NCBI GenBank assembly: GCA_002419385.1
Contig: DIFZ01000046.1
Location: forward strand, 62,001-126,000
DNA: 64,000 nucleotides
Direction of reading: 5' to 3'
Source of the DNA: Geobacter sp. UBA5735
Lineage (GTDB): Bacteria > Desulfobacterota > Desulfuromonadia > Geobacterales > Geobacteraceae
In this document: positions 1 to 7,869 of the stretch, piece by piece
Layout of the letters: each line of letters opens with the position of its first letter
Position numbering within the stretch: position 1 is the first letter of the stretch
Notes under the pieces: generated by a model
The model's input: only the letters and a program-made list of their open reading frames with translations
Databases searched by the model: none
Told to the model about the DNA's origin: nothing
Position numbers and translations under genes: made by a program

Positions 1-2
1 AG

Positions 3-356
3 GTCATGGAGAGAAACCGGGATTACATAACGGCGATGGCACGTCTTTCGGCACTGACGGTAGGCATGTCCGTCGAAAGTCCCACTGACTCGGCTGTTCA
101 GGTTGCGGGCGAGGTGAGGATCATCGTGCCGCTGAAGGGATTGGTAAACGTAGAAGAGGAAGAAAAGCGCCTCCTGAAGGAAATCGGCAAGGTGGACAAG
201 GATATCGAGTTTCTCTCCAGGAAGCTGGATAATCCCGATTTCGTGGGACGGGCGCCGGCCAACGTCGTTGCCGGAGAGAAGGAAAAACTGGAGCAGTTTG
301 CCAACAAGCGGCAGATCCTGCTGGAGAGCCTGGAAAAAATCAGGAAGCTGAAGTAG
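3..356 (+). CDS. valS: Valyl-tRNA synthetase, C-terminal fragment
   Basis: This is the 3' end of a gene that starts before the window; the frame is open from base 3 to the TAG at 354. ValRS charges tRNA-Val in the cytoplasm. The visible 117 or so residues match the end of the family: a short beta segment (EVRIIVPLKGLVNVEEE) followed by a charged antiparallel coiled coil, with the typical motif DNPDFVGRAPANVV between the two helices. That coiled-coil arm contacts tRNA in known ValRS structures. No catalytic motifs are visible because they lie upstream. The match to the ValRS arm is strong. The position just before pilD agrees with the order in Geobacter genomes. Confidence 0.93.
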   Translation, partial: VMERNRDYITAMARLSALTVGMSVESPTDSAVQVAGEVRIIVPLKGLVNVEEEEKRLLKEIGKVDKDIEFLSRKLDNPDFVGRAPANVVAGEKEKLEQFANKRQILLESLEKIRKLK

Positions 357-374
357 GGGCACTTCCTTTTATGA

Positions 375-435
375 GGGCAGGCACGGGCTTGCGCGCCGAA
401 GCGCTTCAGCACGCAGGCGGGAGCCTGCCCCTACA
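375..435. repeat. Bipartite GC-rich dispersed repeat, copy 1
   Basis: The element starts GGGCAGGCACGGGCTTGCGC and ends CAGCACGCAGGCGGGAGCCT plus GCCCCTAC. Its outer ends GGGCAGGC and GCCTGCCC are inverted, so it can fold into a hairpin. The same left (25 bp) and right (15 bp) halves recur at 5280-5376 around a longer middle. It fills most of the valS-pilD gap. It looks like a REP-type intergenic element; the function is unknown. Confidence 0.75.
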
Positions 436-481
436 CCTGGGTTTCCAAAAGGAACCCGAATGACAGGATTGAGGAGTTCCG

Positions 482-1291
482 ATGATTCCATCGCTGTTGT
501 GGGCTTGTGTGGTATTTCTGATCGGTTCGATTTTCGGTTCCTTCATGAACGTCTGCATTTACCGGCTTCCGCGCGACCAGTCCATCGTTTTTCCTCCCTC
601 CAGTTGTCCCCGCTGCGGCAGCCGCATCCTGTGGTACGACAATATCCCTGTTTTCGGCTTTCTGATGCTGGGAGGGAAGTGCCGCTGCTGCAAGGAGAAA
701 ATATCCCCCCGCTACCCGGTAGTCGAATCCGTCACCGGGCTCCTTGCGGTGCTGCTGTTCTTCAAATTCAGCGTTTCCGTCACGTTCTTCGCTATGTTCC
801 TGTTCTGTGCGGCATTGATCGTCGTCACATTCATCGACCTGGAACATCGCATCATCCCTGACGAGATAAGCCTGCCGGGCATCGTTCTCGGTTTCATCCT
901 GTCGTTCTTCATCGAAAACATGTACCTTCCGGGAGAGATTCTCAGCTGGAAGGAGTCTCTCCTGGGGATTGCAGCGGGCGGCGGCAGCCTCCTTCTGGTG
1001 GCCTCTGCCTATCAGCTGATTGCGCGGAAAGAGGGGATGGGAGGCGGCGACATCAAGCTCCTGGCCATGATGGGGGCTTTCCTTGGCTGGAGGGCGGTTC
1101 CTTTCATCATTTTTCTGAGTTCGCTGGCCGGTTCGGCCGTGGGAATTTCGCTGATGCTGGCCCGGAAAAAGGACTCGCAGCTTTCCCTGCCTTTCGGCCC
1201 GTTCCTTGCTTTCGGCGCGCTCATGTTCATTTTCTTCGGCAGGCAGATCATTGCCTGGTATCTGGGCTTCGGGAGTAATTCCCGGGGGTAG
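482..1291 (+). CDS. pilD: Prepilin peptidase / N-methyltransferase PilD
   Basis: An inner-membrane aspartyl protease that cuts class III leader peptides of pilins and pseudopilins after glycine and methylates the new N-terminus. The 269-aa product has an N-terminal GSFMNVCIYRLP segment, a cytoplasmic zinc-type cysteine cluster (C42, C45, C67, C70), and two catalytic aspartates in expected contexts: D119 in FIDLEHRIIPD and D190 in GGGDIKL. Hydrophobic helices surround these, about seven or eight in all. The length is normal for the family. All five candidate substrates downstream (4590-7811) carry matching leaders, so this enzyme and its substrates are encoded together. The ATG at 482 follows GAGGAGTTCCG. 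Confidence 0.96.
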   Translation: MIPSLLWACVVFLIGSIFGSFMNVCIYRLPRDQSIVFPPSSCPRCGSRILWYDNIPVFGFLMLGGKCRCCKEKISPRYPVVESVTGLLAVLLFFKFSVSVTFFAMFLFCAALIVVTFIDLEHRIIPDEISLPGIVLGFILSFFIENMYLPGEILSWKESLLGIAAGGGSLLLVASAYQLIARKEGMGGGDIKLLAMMGAFLGWRAVPFIIFLSSLAGSAVGISLMLARKKDSQLSLPFGPFLAFGALMFIFFGRQIIAWYLGFGSNSRG

Positions 1292-1299
1292 GGCGCGAC

Positions 1300-2883
1300 A
1301 TGAAGACTTTCAGATTCAGCCTGACCTTTACGATACTGGCGTCCGTCTCGTTACTGCTGATCCTCACCTGGTTGCTCCTGAGCCTCATTTCATTCAGAAC
1401 GGCCGAACACGATCTCCTCACCCAGAAGAGCGAATCGGGACGGCTGCTGTTGTCCTCATACATTCACCTCCTCACTCCGGGGTTCACTGCCGGACGGACT
1501 CCGACCGGCGCAGACCGCTTCGCCGAGCGGCTGGCGCGGGAAAAAGGCTTCCGGGGACTTGTGGTCGTTGACCGGAGCGGCCGGGAAGTCTACCACCTGG
1601 CCGAATCCCGCGGCATTGACTCCAGGCTCAGCGACGTTTTGCGAACCGGGATGGAATACGCTGCTTTCTCTGAAAGCGGGCTTGTCATTTCGCGCTATGC
1701 CCCGATTCTGGAAGGCACGGAGGTTTCCGGCGCCGTCCGCCTTTCATTGTCGCTCGTCCCTGAATACGGCCGCCTCGCCCGTTCCCGCCAGATGTTCATG
1801 GTGTATTTCGTGCTCGACTTTCTCCTGCTCCTGGGTATCGGCGCCTCTGTCCTTTCGCGTCTCATCGTCAGCCCGATACGGCGGCTGCTGGCGGCAACCG
1901 GGAGAATCGAACAGGGCGATCTGGACTGCCGCGTTCCGGTGCACGGTACTCGAGAGCTTGCCGAGCTTGCCGAATCATTCAACCGCATGGCCGGAACCCT
2001 GCGCCAGAAGCGGGATGAAACGGAAGGGAGCATCAAAGCACTGCAACGCATCAATGTGGAACTGGCGTCTGCCCGCGAAGAGGCAATCCGTTCGGAGAAA
2101 ATGGCTTCCGTCGGTTTGCTTGCCGCCGGTACGGCCCATGAGATCGGCACCCCCCTGGCGGCGATTCTCGGCTATGCGGGCATCCTGAAGGATGAACTGG
2201 CTGCCGATACCGAGAAGGCCGATTATCTCAGGCGGATCGAGGAAGAGGCGAGCCGCATCGACCGCATCATACGCGGCCTGCTGGATTATGCGCGGCCGTC
2301 TTCCGCTGAACGGGAATGTGTGGATGCAGCGCAGCTGCTGCGTCACTGCATGGAAATCATGGAGGAACAGGGCGTATTCAAGAACATTGTCACTTCCCTC
2401 GTGATCGGGGAGGAGCTTCCCTGTCTTGCCTCCGACCGTCATGAACTGCAGCAGGTCTTCATAAACCTGTTCATCAATGCGCGTGATGCCATGCCCGGCG
2501 GCGGCAATCTGGCGGTGCGGGTCTCTGCGGACACAGCCGCTCCGTCGGCGGACGCGCGGATGGTGTCCGCGAAAACCATCAGAGGACGCCGCAGGGACGA
2601 TTTTCGCGGAGCGTTCTCTGCGCCGGTCAATCTACGTGAAAACATGCACTATGTGAAAATTGAAGTGAGCGACAGCGGTACGGGCATAGCGCCGGAAAAT
2701 CTGGAGAGGATTTTCGATCCGTTTTTCACCACCAAGGAGCCGGGCAAGGGTACCGGGCTCGGACTGGCCGTGACGGCGCGGATTGTTGACTCCATGGGCG
2801 GCAGGATTACCGTTGAGAGCGCTTTGTCGGTGGGGACGAAATTTGCCGTATGGTTGCCGGCAGCGAAAAAGGGGTCGGACTGA
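1300..2883 (+). CDS. HAMP-domain sensor histidine kinase (PilS-like position)
   Basis: A 527-aa membrane kinase. TM1 lies near residues 7-29, a periplasmic sensor region of about 130 residues follows, TM2 lies near 163-186, then a HAMP linker, then a dimerisation and phosphoacceptor helix with the H-box GTAHEIGTPLAAILGYAG (phospho-histidine H280). The ATPase part has the N-box NLFINARDAMPGGG and the G-boxes DSGTGIAPENL and GTGLGLAV. It begins 8 bp after pilD and is followed by a sigma-54 activator, the usual partner for such kinases. By position it resembles PilS-PilR. However, two TMs with HAMP differ from the six-TM PilS of Pseudomonas, so I leave the symbol blank. The signal sensed is unknown. 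Confidence 0.9.
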   Translation: MKTFRFSLTFTILASVSLLLILTWLLLSLISFRTAEHDLLTQKSESGRLLLSSYIHLLTPGFTAGRTPTGADRFAERLAREKGFRGLVVVDRSGREVYHLAESRGIDSRLSDVLRTGMEYAAFSESGLVISRYAPILEGTEVSGAVRLSLSLVPEYGRLARSRQMFMVYFVLDFLLLLGIGASVLSRLIVSPIRRLLAATGRIEQGDLDCRVPVHGTRELAELAESFNRMAGTLRQKRDETEGSIKALQRINVELASAREEAIRSEKMASVGLLAAGTAHEIGTPLAAILGYAGILKDELAADTEKADYLRRIEEEASRIDRIIRGLLDYARPSSAERECVDAAQLLRHCMEIMEEQGVFKNIVTSLVIGEELPCLASDRHELQQVFINLFINARDAMPGGGNLAVRVSADTAAPSADARMVSAKTIRGRRRDDFRGAFSAPVNLRENMHYVKIEVSDSGTGIAPENLERIFDPFFTTKEPGKGTGLGLAVTARIVDSMGGRITVESALSVGTKFAVWLPAAKKGSD

Positions 2884-2947
2884 TGCTGCTCTTCGGAAGA
2901 ACGGAAAGTCCGGAGGCATTGAACAACCGGTAAGGACGACGTTGACC

Positions 2948-4330
2948 ATGAAAAAGAACGATGAGGGGAAACGGATACTGGTCGTTGATGATGAGGCAAA
3001 CCTGCGGCATATGCTGCAGGTCGTGCTGAGGAAACAGGGATACCTGGTCGATGAGTCGGTTGACGGCAGCGATGCATTGCGGATGGCGGAGCAGACTGCC
3101 TATGACTTCATACTGTGCGACATCAGGATGCCGAATGTTGACGGGCCCGAGTTCATTCGCAGGAGCATGGCGTCTGGTTCGGAAGCGACCATTATCATGA
3201 TGTCTGCCTACGGCACTGTCGACACGGCCATTGAATGTATGAAACTCGGAGCCTACGACTACCTGTCCAAGCCTTTCAAGAACGACGAGATACTCCTCGT
3301 GCTCAGGAAAGCCGAAGAGAGGGAGCGGCTCAAGCAGGAAAACCGGCAGCTTCGCGCCGAGGTGGGCCGTGAGTATTCATTCTCCAACATCATCGGCAAG
3401 ACACCGAGGATGCGCGACATCTTCTCCCTTATCACGAAGGTCTGCGACTTCAAGACGACCGTGCTCATCCTGGGCGAGTCCGGCACCGGCAAGGAACTGA
3501 TTGCACGGGCTATCCACCACAACAGCAATCGCAAGAAATCTCCTTTCGTCGCGCTGAACTGCGGTGCGATTCCGGAAACCCTCCTGGAGAGCGAACTCTT
3601 CGGACACGTCAAGGGGGCTTTTACCGATGCCGTGAGCGACAAGGCCGGCCTTTTCGTCCAGGCGAACGGGGGCACGCTGTTTCTCGACGAGATCGGCGAA
3701 ATGCCGCCTTTCCTTCAGGTCAAGCTGCTCCGGGTTCTGCAGGAGGGAGAGGTGCGGCCCGTCGGCGCAGGCTCGTCGCGAACGGTCGATGTGCGGGTCG
3801 TCTCGGCCACATCCCGGGACTTGGCGCGCGATGTGGCCGAGGGAAGGTTCCGGGAGGACCTCTTCTACCGCCTGAACGTATTTTCCATCACTGTCCCGCC
3901 GCTCAGGGAGCGGGCAGAGGACATACCCATCCTTGCCGGTCACTTTCTGGAGAAGTACGGGGAACGTTTCGGCAAAACGGGTGCATCTCTTTCACCTGAG
4001 GCGCTGAAAGTCTGTATGGACTATCGCTGGCCGGGGAACGTCCGCGAACTGGAAAACTGCATCGAACGGGGGATGGTGCTTTGCGAACGTGACGTTATCG
4101 GCATGGAATGTCTTCCTGAAAACATCCGGCAAAGCGCTGGCATTTCGTCGCCTGCCGTACCCGCGCCCGATGACTGCCTTTCCCTGAAGCAGGCTGCCGA
4201 GCGTCTGGAGCGGGACCTCATCCGACGAGTCCTCGACAAGACCGGCGGCAACAGGACCCATGCGGCACGGATACTCGAGATCAGCCATCGTGCCCTGCTG
4301 TATAAGCTCAAGGAATACGGAATAGAATGA
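2948..4330 (+). CDS. Sigma-54-dependent response regulator (NtrC/PilR type)
   Basis: A 460-aa transcription activator. Order: receiver domain (residues 7-120, phospho-acceptor D58 in CDIRMPN), AAA+ domain with Walker A GESGTGKE near 175, the sigma-54-contacting loop GAFTDA, Walker B GGTLFLDEIGEMP, the arginine-finger region RFREDLFYRLNVF, and a C-terminal Fis-type helix-turn-helix (TGGNRTHAARILEISHRALLYKLKEYGIE). The open frame extends to 2783 inside the kinase gene. The ATG at 2948 is chosen because it directly precedes the receiver start (KRILVVDDE). It is most likely phosphorylated by the kinase upstream. By position it may control pilus genes, but I found no convincing -24/-12 sequence before the pseudopilin genes in this window. 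Confidence 0.92.
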   Translation: MKKNDEGKRILVVDDEANLRHMLQVVLRKQGYLVDESVDGSDALRMAEQTAYDFILCDIRMPNVDGPEFIRRSMASGSEATIIMMSAYGTVDTAIECMKLGAYDYLSKPFKNDEILLVLRKAEERERLKQENRQLRAEVGREYSFSNIIGKTPRMRDIFSLITKVCDFKTTVLILGESGTGKELIARAIHHNSNRKKSPFVALNCGAIPETLLESELFGHVKGAFTDAVSDKAGLFVQANGGTLFLDEIGEMPPFLQVKLLRVLQEGEVRPVGAGSSRTVDVRVVSATSRDLARDVAEGRFREDLFYRLNVFSITVPPLRERAEDIPILAGHFLEKYGERFGKTGASLSPEALKVCMDYRWPGNVRELENCIERGMVLCERDVIGMECLPENIRQSAGISSPAVPAPDDCLSLKQAAERLERDLIRRVLDKTGGNRTHAARILEISHRALLYKLKEYGIE

Positions 4331-4385
4331 TATGTGCCTGTGGGTAGGTATGAGCAGTACCGTTACGATTCCTCCCAGGTCAGGC

Positions 4386-4411
4386 AAGGGCACCCACAGG
4401 GGGGTGCCCCT
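4386..4411 (+). repeat. 26-bp palindromic repeat, left copy
   Basis: The element reads AAGGGCACCCACAGGGGGGT followed by GCCCCT. It contains its own inverted arms (GGGCACCC and GGGTGCCC). The exact reverse complement lies at 5221-5246, so the two copies bracket the 4590-5222 gene in inverted orientation. This looks like a REP-type intergenic hairpin pair. Confidence 0.8.
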
Positions 4412-4442
4412 GCACCCGGACCCCCTTGTATCGTACAAGGGT

Positions 4443-4464
4443 GGGCGCAGCCCGGGTGAGGGGG
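4443..4464 (+). repeat. Dispersed 22-bp repeat, copy 1
   Basis: The 22 bases beginning GGGCGCAGCCCGGGTGAGGG recur identically at 44346-44367, both in intergenic DNA. The core CGGGCTGCGCCC/GGGCGCAGCCCG is self-complementary. Function unknown. Confidence 0.7.
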
Positions 4465-4482
4465 CCGAAGTTGAAAAGTTGT

Positions 4483-4530
4483 CCCACAAAAATTATTATT
4501 AAATAATAAAAATATTGTAATTATAATCCA
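4483..4530 (+). promoter_or_regulatory. AT-rich stretch with possible -10 box before the pseudopilin operon
   Basis: A strongly AT-rich run, unlike the GC-rich surroundings, contains TATAAT at 4522-4527. No good -35 box is visible at the right distance (TTAAAT at 4499 is weak). Transcription of the pseudopilin genes may start here. I looked for a TGGCAC-N5-TTGC sigma-54 site and did not find one. Confidence 0.3.
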
Positions 4531-4589
4531 TCCTGTGTAACAATTGTTCCGGCATTTTGCCATGATCTTTTTGTACACGGGAGGGCACG

Positions 4590-5222
4590 ATGGTTACGGT
4601 CGACTATTGGAAAGATCCGCCGTTGTCGGTGGAGCGCGTGAAAACCCTGCCTTCCGGGTTCACTCTGCTGGAGCTTCTGGTCATACTTGCAGTTATCGGC
4701 ATTATCGCCGTTTTGTCGGTTGCTTCCTTCAGTTCGACCTACAGCGACGTCTGTCTGAAAAGCGTCATGTGTGATCTGGGATGCATGATCAACCATGCAA
4801 AGCAGAATGCGCTTGACGGGAGAAGCATGGCGATTTGTTTCACCCCTGAACGCGGCACCATCAGTTTCATGGCCGGGAAGGGCGCAGACGGAAAGTGGAA
4901 TACGCCGGATGACGATGTGAAGCGGACCATACGCCTCCAGGACAAAGGCGGCGGTCTGGAATTCGGCTATGGCGAGTGCGGGCCGGTTCCGGGACTGGTT
5001 GCGACCGAATCCGGGACATCTTTCGGGAACAGAGTGCTCGTCTGCAACCCGGAGTTAACGGGAAGTCCGGGCACCGTGTATATCAGGGCAAGCAACGGCA
5101 CCGCAATGGCGCTGACCATGAATACACACGATTTCGACTACAGCCTGCGAATCTGCAAAGGGACGTCATGGACGGAACTGCGTCACGCATCGTTCATGGT
5201 AGGGCGGATATTGACCCAGTAG
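4590..5222 (+). CDS. fimT: FimT/GspH-like type IV pseudopilin
   Basis: A 210-aa minor pilin-like protein. The class III leader ends at G23; the mature protein starts FTLLELLVILAVIGIIAVLS with the conserved glutamate at +5, followed by one hydrophobic helix and a GspH/FimT-like globular part. It would be processed by PilD and placed in the inner membrane as a pilus-initiation subunit or a pseudopilin of a related secretion fibre. The ATG at 4590 follows GGGAGGGCACG. It is separated from the next pseudopilin by 260-340 bp of repeats and is itself bracketed by a perfect inverted 26-bp repeat pair. FimT versus GspH cannot be resolved from sequence reading alone. Confidence 0.85.
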   Translation: MVTVDYWKDPPLSVERVKTLPSGFTLLELLVILAVIGIIAVLSVASFSSTYSDVCLKSVMCDLGCMINHAKQNALDGRSMAICFTPERGTISFMAGKGADGKWNTPDDDVKRTIRLQDKGGGLEFGYGECGPVPGLVATESGTSFGNRVLVCNPELTGSPGTVYIRASNGTAMALTMNTHDFDYSLRICKGTSWTELRHASFMVGRILTQ

Positions 5223-5246
5223 GGGCACCCCCCTGTGGGTGCCCTT
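5221..5246 (-). repeat. 26-bp palindromic repeat, right copy (inverted)
   Basis: Exact reverse complement of the element at 4386-4411. It begins inside the TAG stop codon of the FimT-like gene, so it may also act as a 3' hairpin for that transcript. Confidence 0.8.
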
Positions 5247-5279
5247 GATTTTCGAAGGCATGGTTTGCGCTCTTCACAC

Positions 5280-5376
5280 GGGCAGGCACGGGCTTGCGCG
5301 CCGATTCAGCCTAAGAAGCATTCTTGTTCTTCGGCGAGGTATGCAGTGCTACAGCACGCAGGCGGGGGCCTACCCC
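5280..5376. repeat. Bipartite GC-rich dispersed repeat, copy 2 with longer centre
   Basis: Same left half (GGGCAGGCACGGGCTTGCGC and on to GCCGA) and right half (CAGCACGCAGGCGGG) as the copy at 375-435. The middle here is about 48 bases instead of about 7. This suggests an insertion here or a deletion in copy 1. The element lies in the gap before the second pseudopilin gene. Confidence 0.7.
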
Positions 5377-5559
5377 AACAATGTGTCCAACTGTGCAAAA
5401 TATGCATAGCATGACAAATTGTGTTCCCTGGCATTTTTGGGGTATTCAATATTAACAGCATATTAGACGGGAGGGACAAGTGCCGTGAACATTGGCAATA
5501 TAATTGCATTTAATGTTTCAGAAAGCATTCAATCTGTACGTTGTCTTTGGCGAGGGCTT

Positions 5560-6093
5560 ATGTTCAAACGAAAAGCGGGAAGATTCGGCTTCGGCAACGA
5601 GCGTGGAATGACCCTGATAGAAATTATCGTAGTCATAGGCATCATAGGCATACTGGCGGGAATCGGCACGACGATGTTCATGAGGGATCTTCCGAATATT
5701 AGGCTCAAGGAAGCAACGCGGAACCTTTTCTACGATATCCAGATGGTGAGGATGCATGCTGTCAGAAGAGGGGCGACCTGCACGCTGCAACAACTTCCCG
5801 GTCAGGGCAACGGATACCAGATCATGCAGAACGGCGTTGTGTTGAAAACGGTCAACCTGGCTGATTTCGGCGGTGTCAGCTTCGGGAGTCTCAATGCTGC
5901 GGCGCCCGCTCCTGACTCAGGGACATTTCCGGGGGACAGCCTGCAGATCCAGCCCTCCGGCATGTCCAACGGGGGGGCCGGCATGGCGTTCTATCTCCGC
6001 AGTGCCGCTGCCGACCAGCAGGGCCGGAGGATCGATGTCAACCTGCTTGGCAGACCCAGCATCAGGGTCTGGAACGGCGCAACTTACAATTGA
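5560..6093 (+). CDS. Second FimT/GspH-like pseudopilin
   Basis: With the ATG at 5560 the product is 177 aa: a short basic leader (MFKRKAGRFGFGNERG) cut after G16, then MTLIEIIVVIGIIGILAGIG with the glutamate at +5. The C-terminal part is a glycine/serine-rich GspH-like fold. An alternative GTG at 5485, 25 codons upstream, has a better ribosome site (GGGAGGG, 7-nt gap). I prefer 5560 because a 16-residue charged leader is typical for this class, whereas 41 residues is long. The gene starts a run of five tightly packed pilus genes and would be processed by PilD. Confidence 0.8.
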   Translation: MFKRKAGRFGFGNERGMTLIEIIVVIGIIGILAGIGTTMFMRDLPNIRLKEATRNLFYDIQMVRMHAVRRGATCTLQQLPGQGNGYQIMQNGVVLKTVNLADFGGVSFGSLNAAAPAPDSGTFPGDSLQIQPSGMSNGGAGMAFYLRSAAADQQGRRIDVNLLGRPSIRVWNGATYN

Positions 6094-6103
6094 GAGGTAA
6101 CCG

Positions 6104-6532
6104 ATGAAATTGTCTGTCTTGCAATCCAAACCAGGCAATGAAGAGGGATTCACCCTGGTTGAAGCGCTCGTGGCAATGGGCATCTTTTCCATAGTCATGC
6201 TTGCCACGGCTACCATGCTGTTCACCGGCATGTCGGCGAGCGCTGGCGGCAACAACCGTACCATCGCCGGCAGTGTGGCCCAGGGGTATGTGGACAACCT
6301 GATGAAAATGCCCTTTGCGAACATAGCCACTTTCGCTCCGACACTGCCAAATGATACGGCCGCGGGACGGCTGGATACGGTTGACGGCCGGAACTTCCGA
6401 ACCAGCTGGACAGTCACTAACCATGGCATTGATCCGCTCAATCCTGCAATGCGGGAGTTCGCAGTAACGACCGCATGGACCGACAGGACCGGCGCCCATG
6501 TCGTGACGATCAACGGCTTGCGTTCGCCCTGA
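6104..6532 (+). CDS. pilV: Minor pilin PilV-like (type IV pilus modification protein)
   Basis: A 142-aa prepilin-like protein with the leader ending at G15, mature start FTLVEALVAMGIFSIVMLAT and E+5. The motif GFTLVEALVAM is characteristic of PilV/GspI-type subunits. The start is 10 bp downstream of the previous stop and preceded by GAGAGGTAACCG. In characterised systems PilV joins PilW, PilX, FimU and PilE in a priming complex at the pilus base or tip together with PilY1. All of those neighbours have counterparts here, which supports the name. Confidence 0.85.
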   Translation: MKLSVLQSKPGNEEGFTLVEALVAMGIFSIVMLATATMLFTGMSASAGGNNRTIAGSVAQGYVDNLMKMPFANIATFAPTLPNDTAAGRLDTVDGRNFRTSWTVTNHGIDPLNPAMREFAVTTAWTDRTGAHVVTINGLRSP

Positions 6533-6564
6533 CCCTGAGACCTGCAACCGCAAGGGGATTTCAT

Positions 6565-7236
6565 ATGAATCACAAACTGTTTGACGATACTCGAGGCTTC
6601 ACCCTGGTAGAGCTCATTGTGGGCATGTTTGTCGCGATGCTGATCATCGGAGCGGCTACTACCGCGTTCATTCTGCAGAACCGCGCATCTTCGGTACAGC
6701 AGGGGACCAGCGACATGCAGCTGAGCGCCCAGGTCGCGATCGAGATGCTCGAGAGGGACATCCGCATGGCCGGATTCGGGATCGACAGAAACACGGCCGT
6801 CTCCGTCGACGATGCGTACACTTCTGCCGGTGGTGTTTACGCACCGGTTCTCGCAGCAAATACCGATGGATTGTTCGTCAACTACAATACCGGGACTGCC
6901 GCCCCCTATTTTTACTACATAGAGCCTCCCGGCACTGCCGGCAGGGAAGGCGGTCTGACACGGCTCGATACGGCTACGGACGCTGTGGAGACAATTGCCA
7001 GCAACGTTGAGGACCTGCAGGTGACGATAAACAATGATCCTGTCACTGGCCTGCCCGTCGTCACGGTCAGCCTGCTGATCAGGTCGCCGTTCAACGATCC
7101 TTCTTTCAACCAGGATCATCCCGGGATAACGGTGGCTGAGCACCCCGGTATCGGCGCATCAGTAAACCCGGCAGCGGATAATTTCCGGCGAAGAGTTTAT
7201 GTCACGACAGTCAGGCCGAGGAATATCGGTTTGTAG
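6565..7236 (+). CDS. pilW: Minor pilin PilW-like
   Basis: A 223-aa prepilin-like protein; the leader ends at G11, the mature start is FTLVELIVGMFVAMLIIGAA, with E+5. It has the PilW/GspJ pattern downstream of the helix (LERDIRMAGFGID, a motif widely seen in PilW proteins). The ATG at 6565 follows AAGGGGATTTCAT; the open frame continues back into pilV, but that extension lacks a leader. It likely bridges the minor-pilin complex to PilX and PilY1. Confidence 0.87.
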   Translation: MNHKLFDDTRGFTLVELIVGMFVAMLIIGAATTAFILQNRASSVQQGTSDMQLSAQVAIEMLERDIRMAGFGIDRNTAVSVDDAYTSAGGVYAPVLAANTDGLFVNYNTGTAAPYFYYIEPPGTAGREGGLTRLDTATDAVETIASNVEDLQVTINNDPVTGLPVVTVSLLIRSPFNDPSFNQDHPGITVAEHPGIGASVNPAADNFRRRVYVTTVRPRNIGL

Positions 7237-7259
7237 CACGCAGTGATCGGAGGATTTTC

Positions 7260-7811
7260 ATGATCCAGTGGATTTCTAAGAAAAATACATTCCCGTGTCC
7301 TGTTCGGAACGAGAAAGGCTTTGCGCTCATTACGGTCCTTGTGCTCAGCGCGGTTCTCATGGCAACCATGGCCATTGTCATGAACTCGTCTACGATGGAA
7401 CTCATCATGTCCGGAGCGAACTCGGTCAGCAAGATGGCGCTGGCACGGGCCGACGCAGGTGTGGAATACGTTCGGGGATCGTTTTCCCTGATCGGCTACA
7501 ACGATCCGCTCAATCCGTTCAACTCGCCGTATGTCGCCCCGGACGACCCTTACCTTCCCATCAGAAATGACTACATCAACGCTGAGAGCGCTCTGGCAGG
7601 TGTCCCGGCCACTGTCATGGACACTACGAACACCGGGTTCACCCTTTCGGTTTCACGGGAAAAAAACAACGACCTGCTGCCTCCAGGGTTCAGCGGCGGG
7701 TTGAGCGCTTCGATGCGGCTTTCGGCATACCCGTGCAGAATCAATTCGACAGGGACTGTCGGCCTTTATGCCAAGACCGTGGAGGTCCAAGGGGTCAGTC
7801 TCGCCCCATGA
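7260..7811 (+). CDS. pilX: Minor pilin PilX-like
   Basis: A 183-aa protein with a leader ending at G20 and a mature start FALITVLVLSAVLMATMAIV. The residue at +5 is threonine, not glutamate. Loss of E5 is a known feature of PilX/GspK-type subunits that sit at the tip of the initiation complex. The signature GFALITVL and the following SSTMELIMSGANS fit the PilX N-terminal family. The gene precedes pilY1, its usual partner. It is closely spaced with pilW (23 bp). Confidence 0.85.
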   Translation: MIQWISKKNTFPCPVRNEKGFALITVLVLSAVLMATMAIVMNSSTMELIMSGANSVSKMALARADAGVEYVRGSFSLIGYNDPLNPFNSPYVAPDDPYLPIRNDYINAESALAGVPATVMDTTNTGFTLSVSREKNNDLLPPGFSGGLSASMRLSAYPCRINSTGTVGLYAKTVEVQGVSLAP

Positions 7812-7869
7812 CAGCACTACAGAAAGAATTGAAAACATTACAGTCCGTCTGGTACGTGGGAGGTGTGCA

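Noticed and set aside
4548..4570. Sigma-54 site before the FimT-like gene (CCGGCATTTTGCC)
   Set aside because: GG to GC distance is 6 bases instead of 10, so it does not fit the -24/-12 spacing.
5445..5470. Sigma-54 site before the second pseudopilin (TGGCATTTTTGGGG)
   Set aside because: Lacks the GC of the -12 element at the required position.
5917..7143. 408-aa - strand open frame over the minor pilin genes
   Set aside because: The + strand genes all have leaders, ribosome sites and order matching known pilus clusters; the antisense product has no features.
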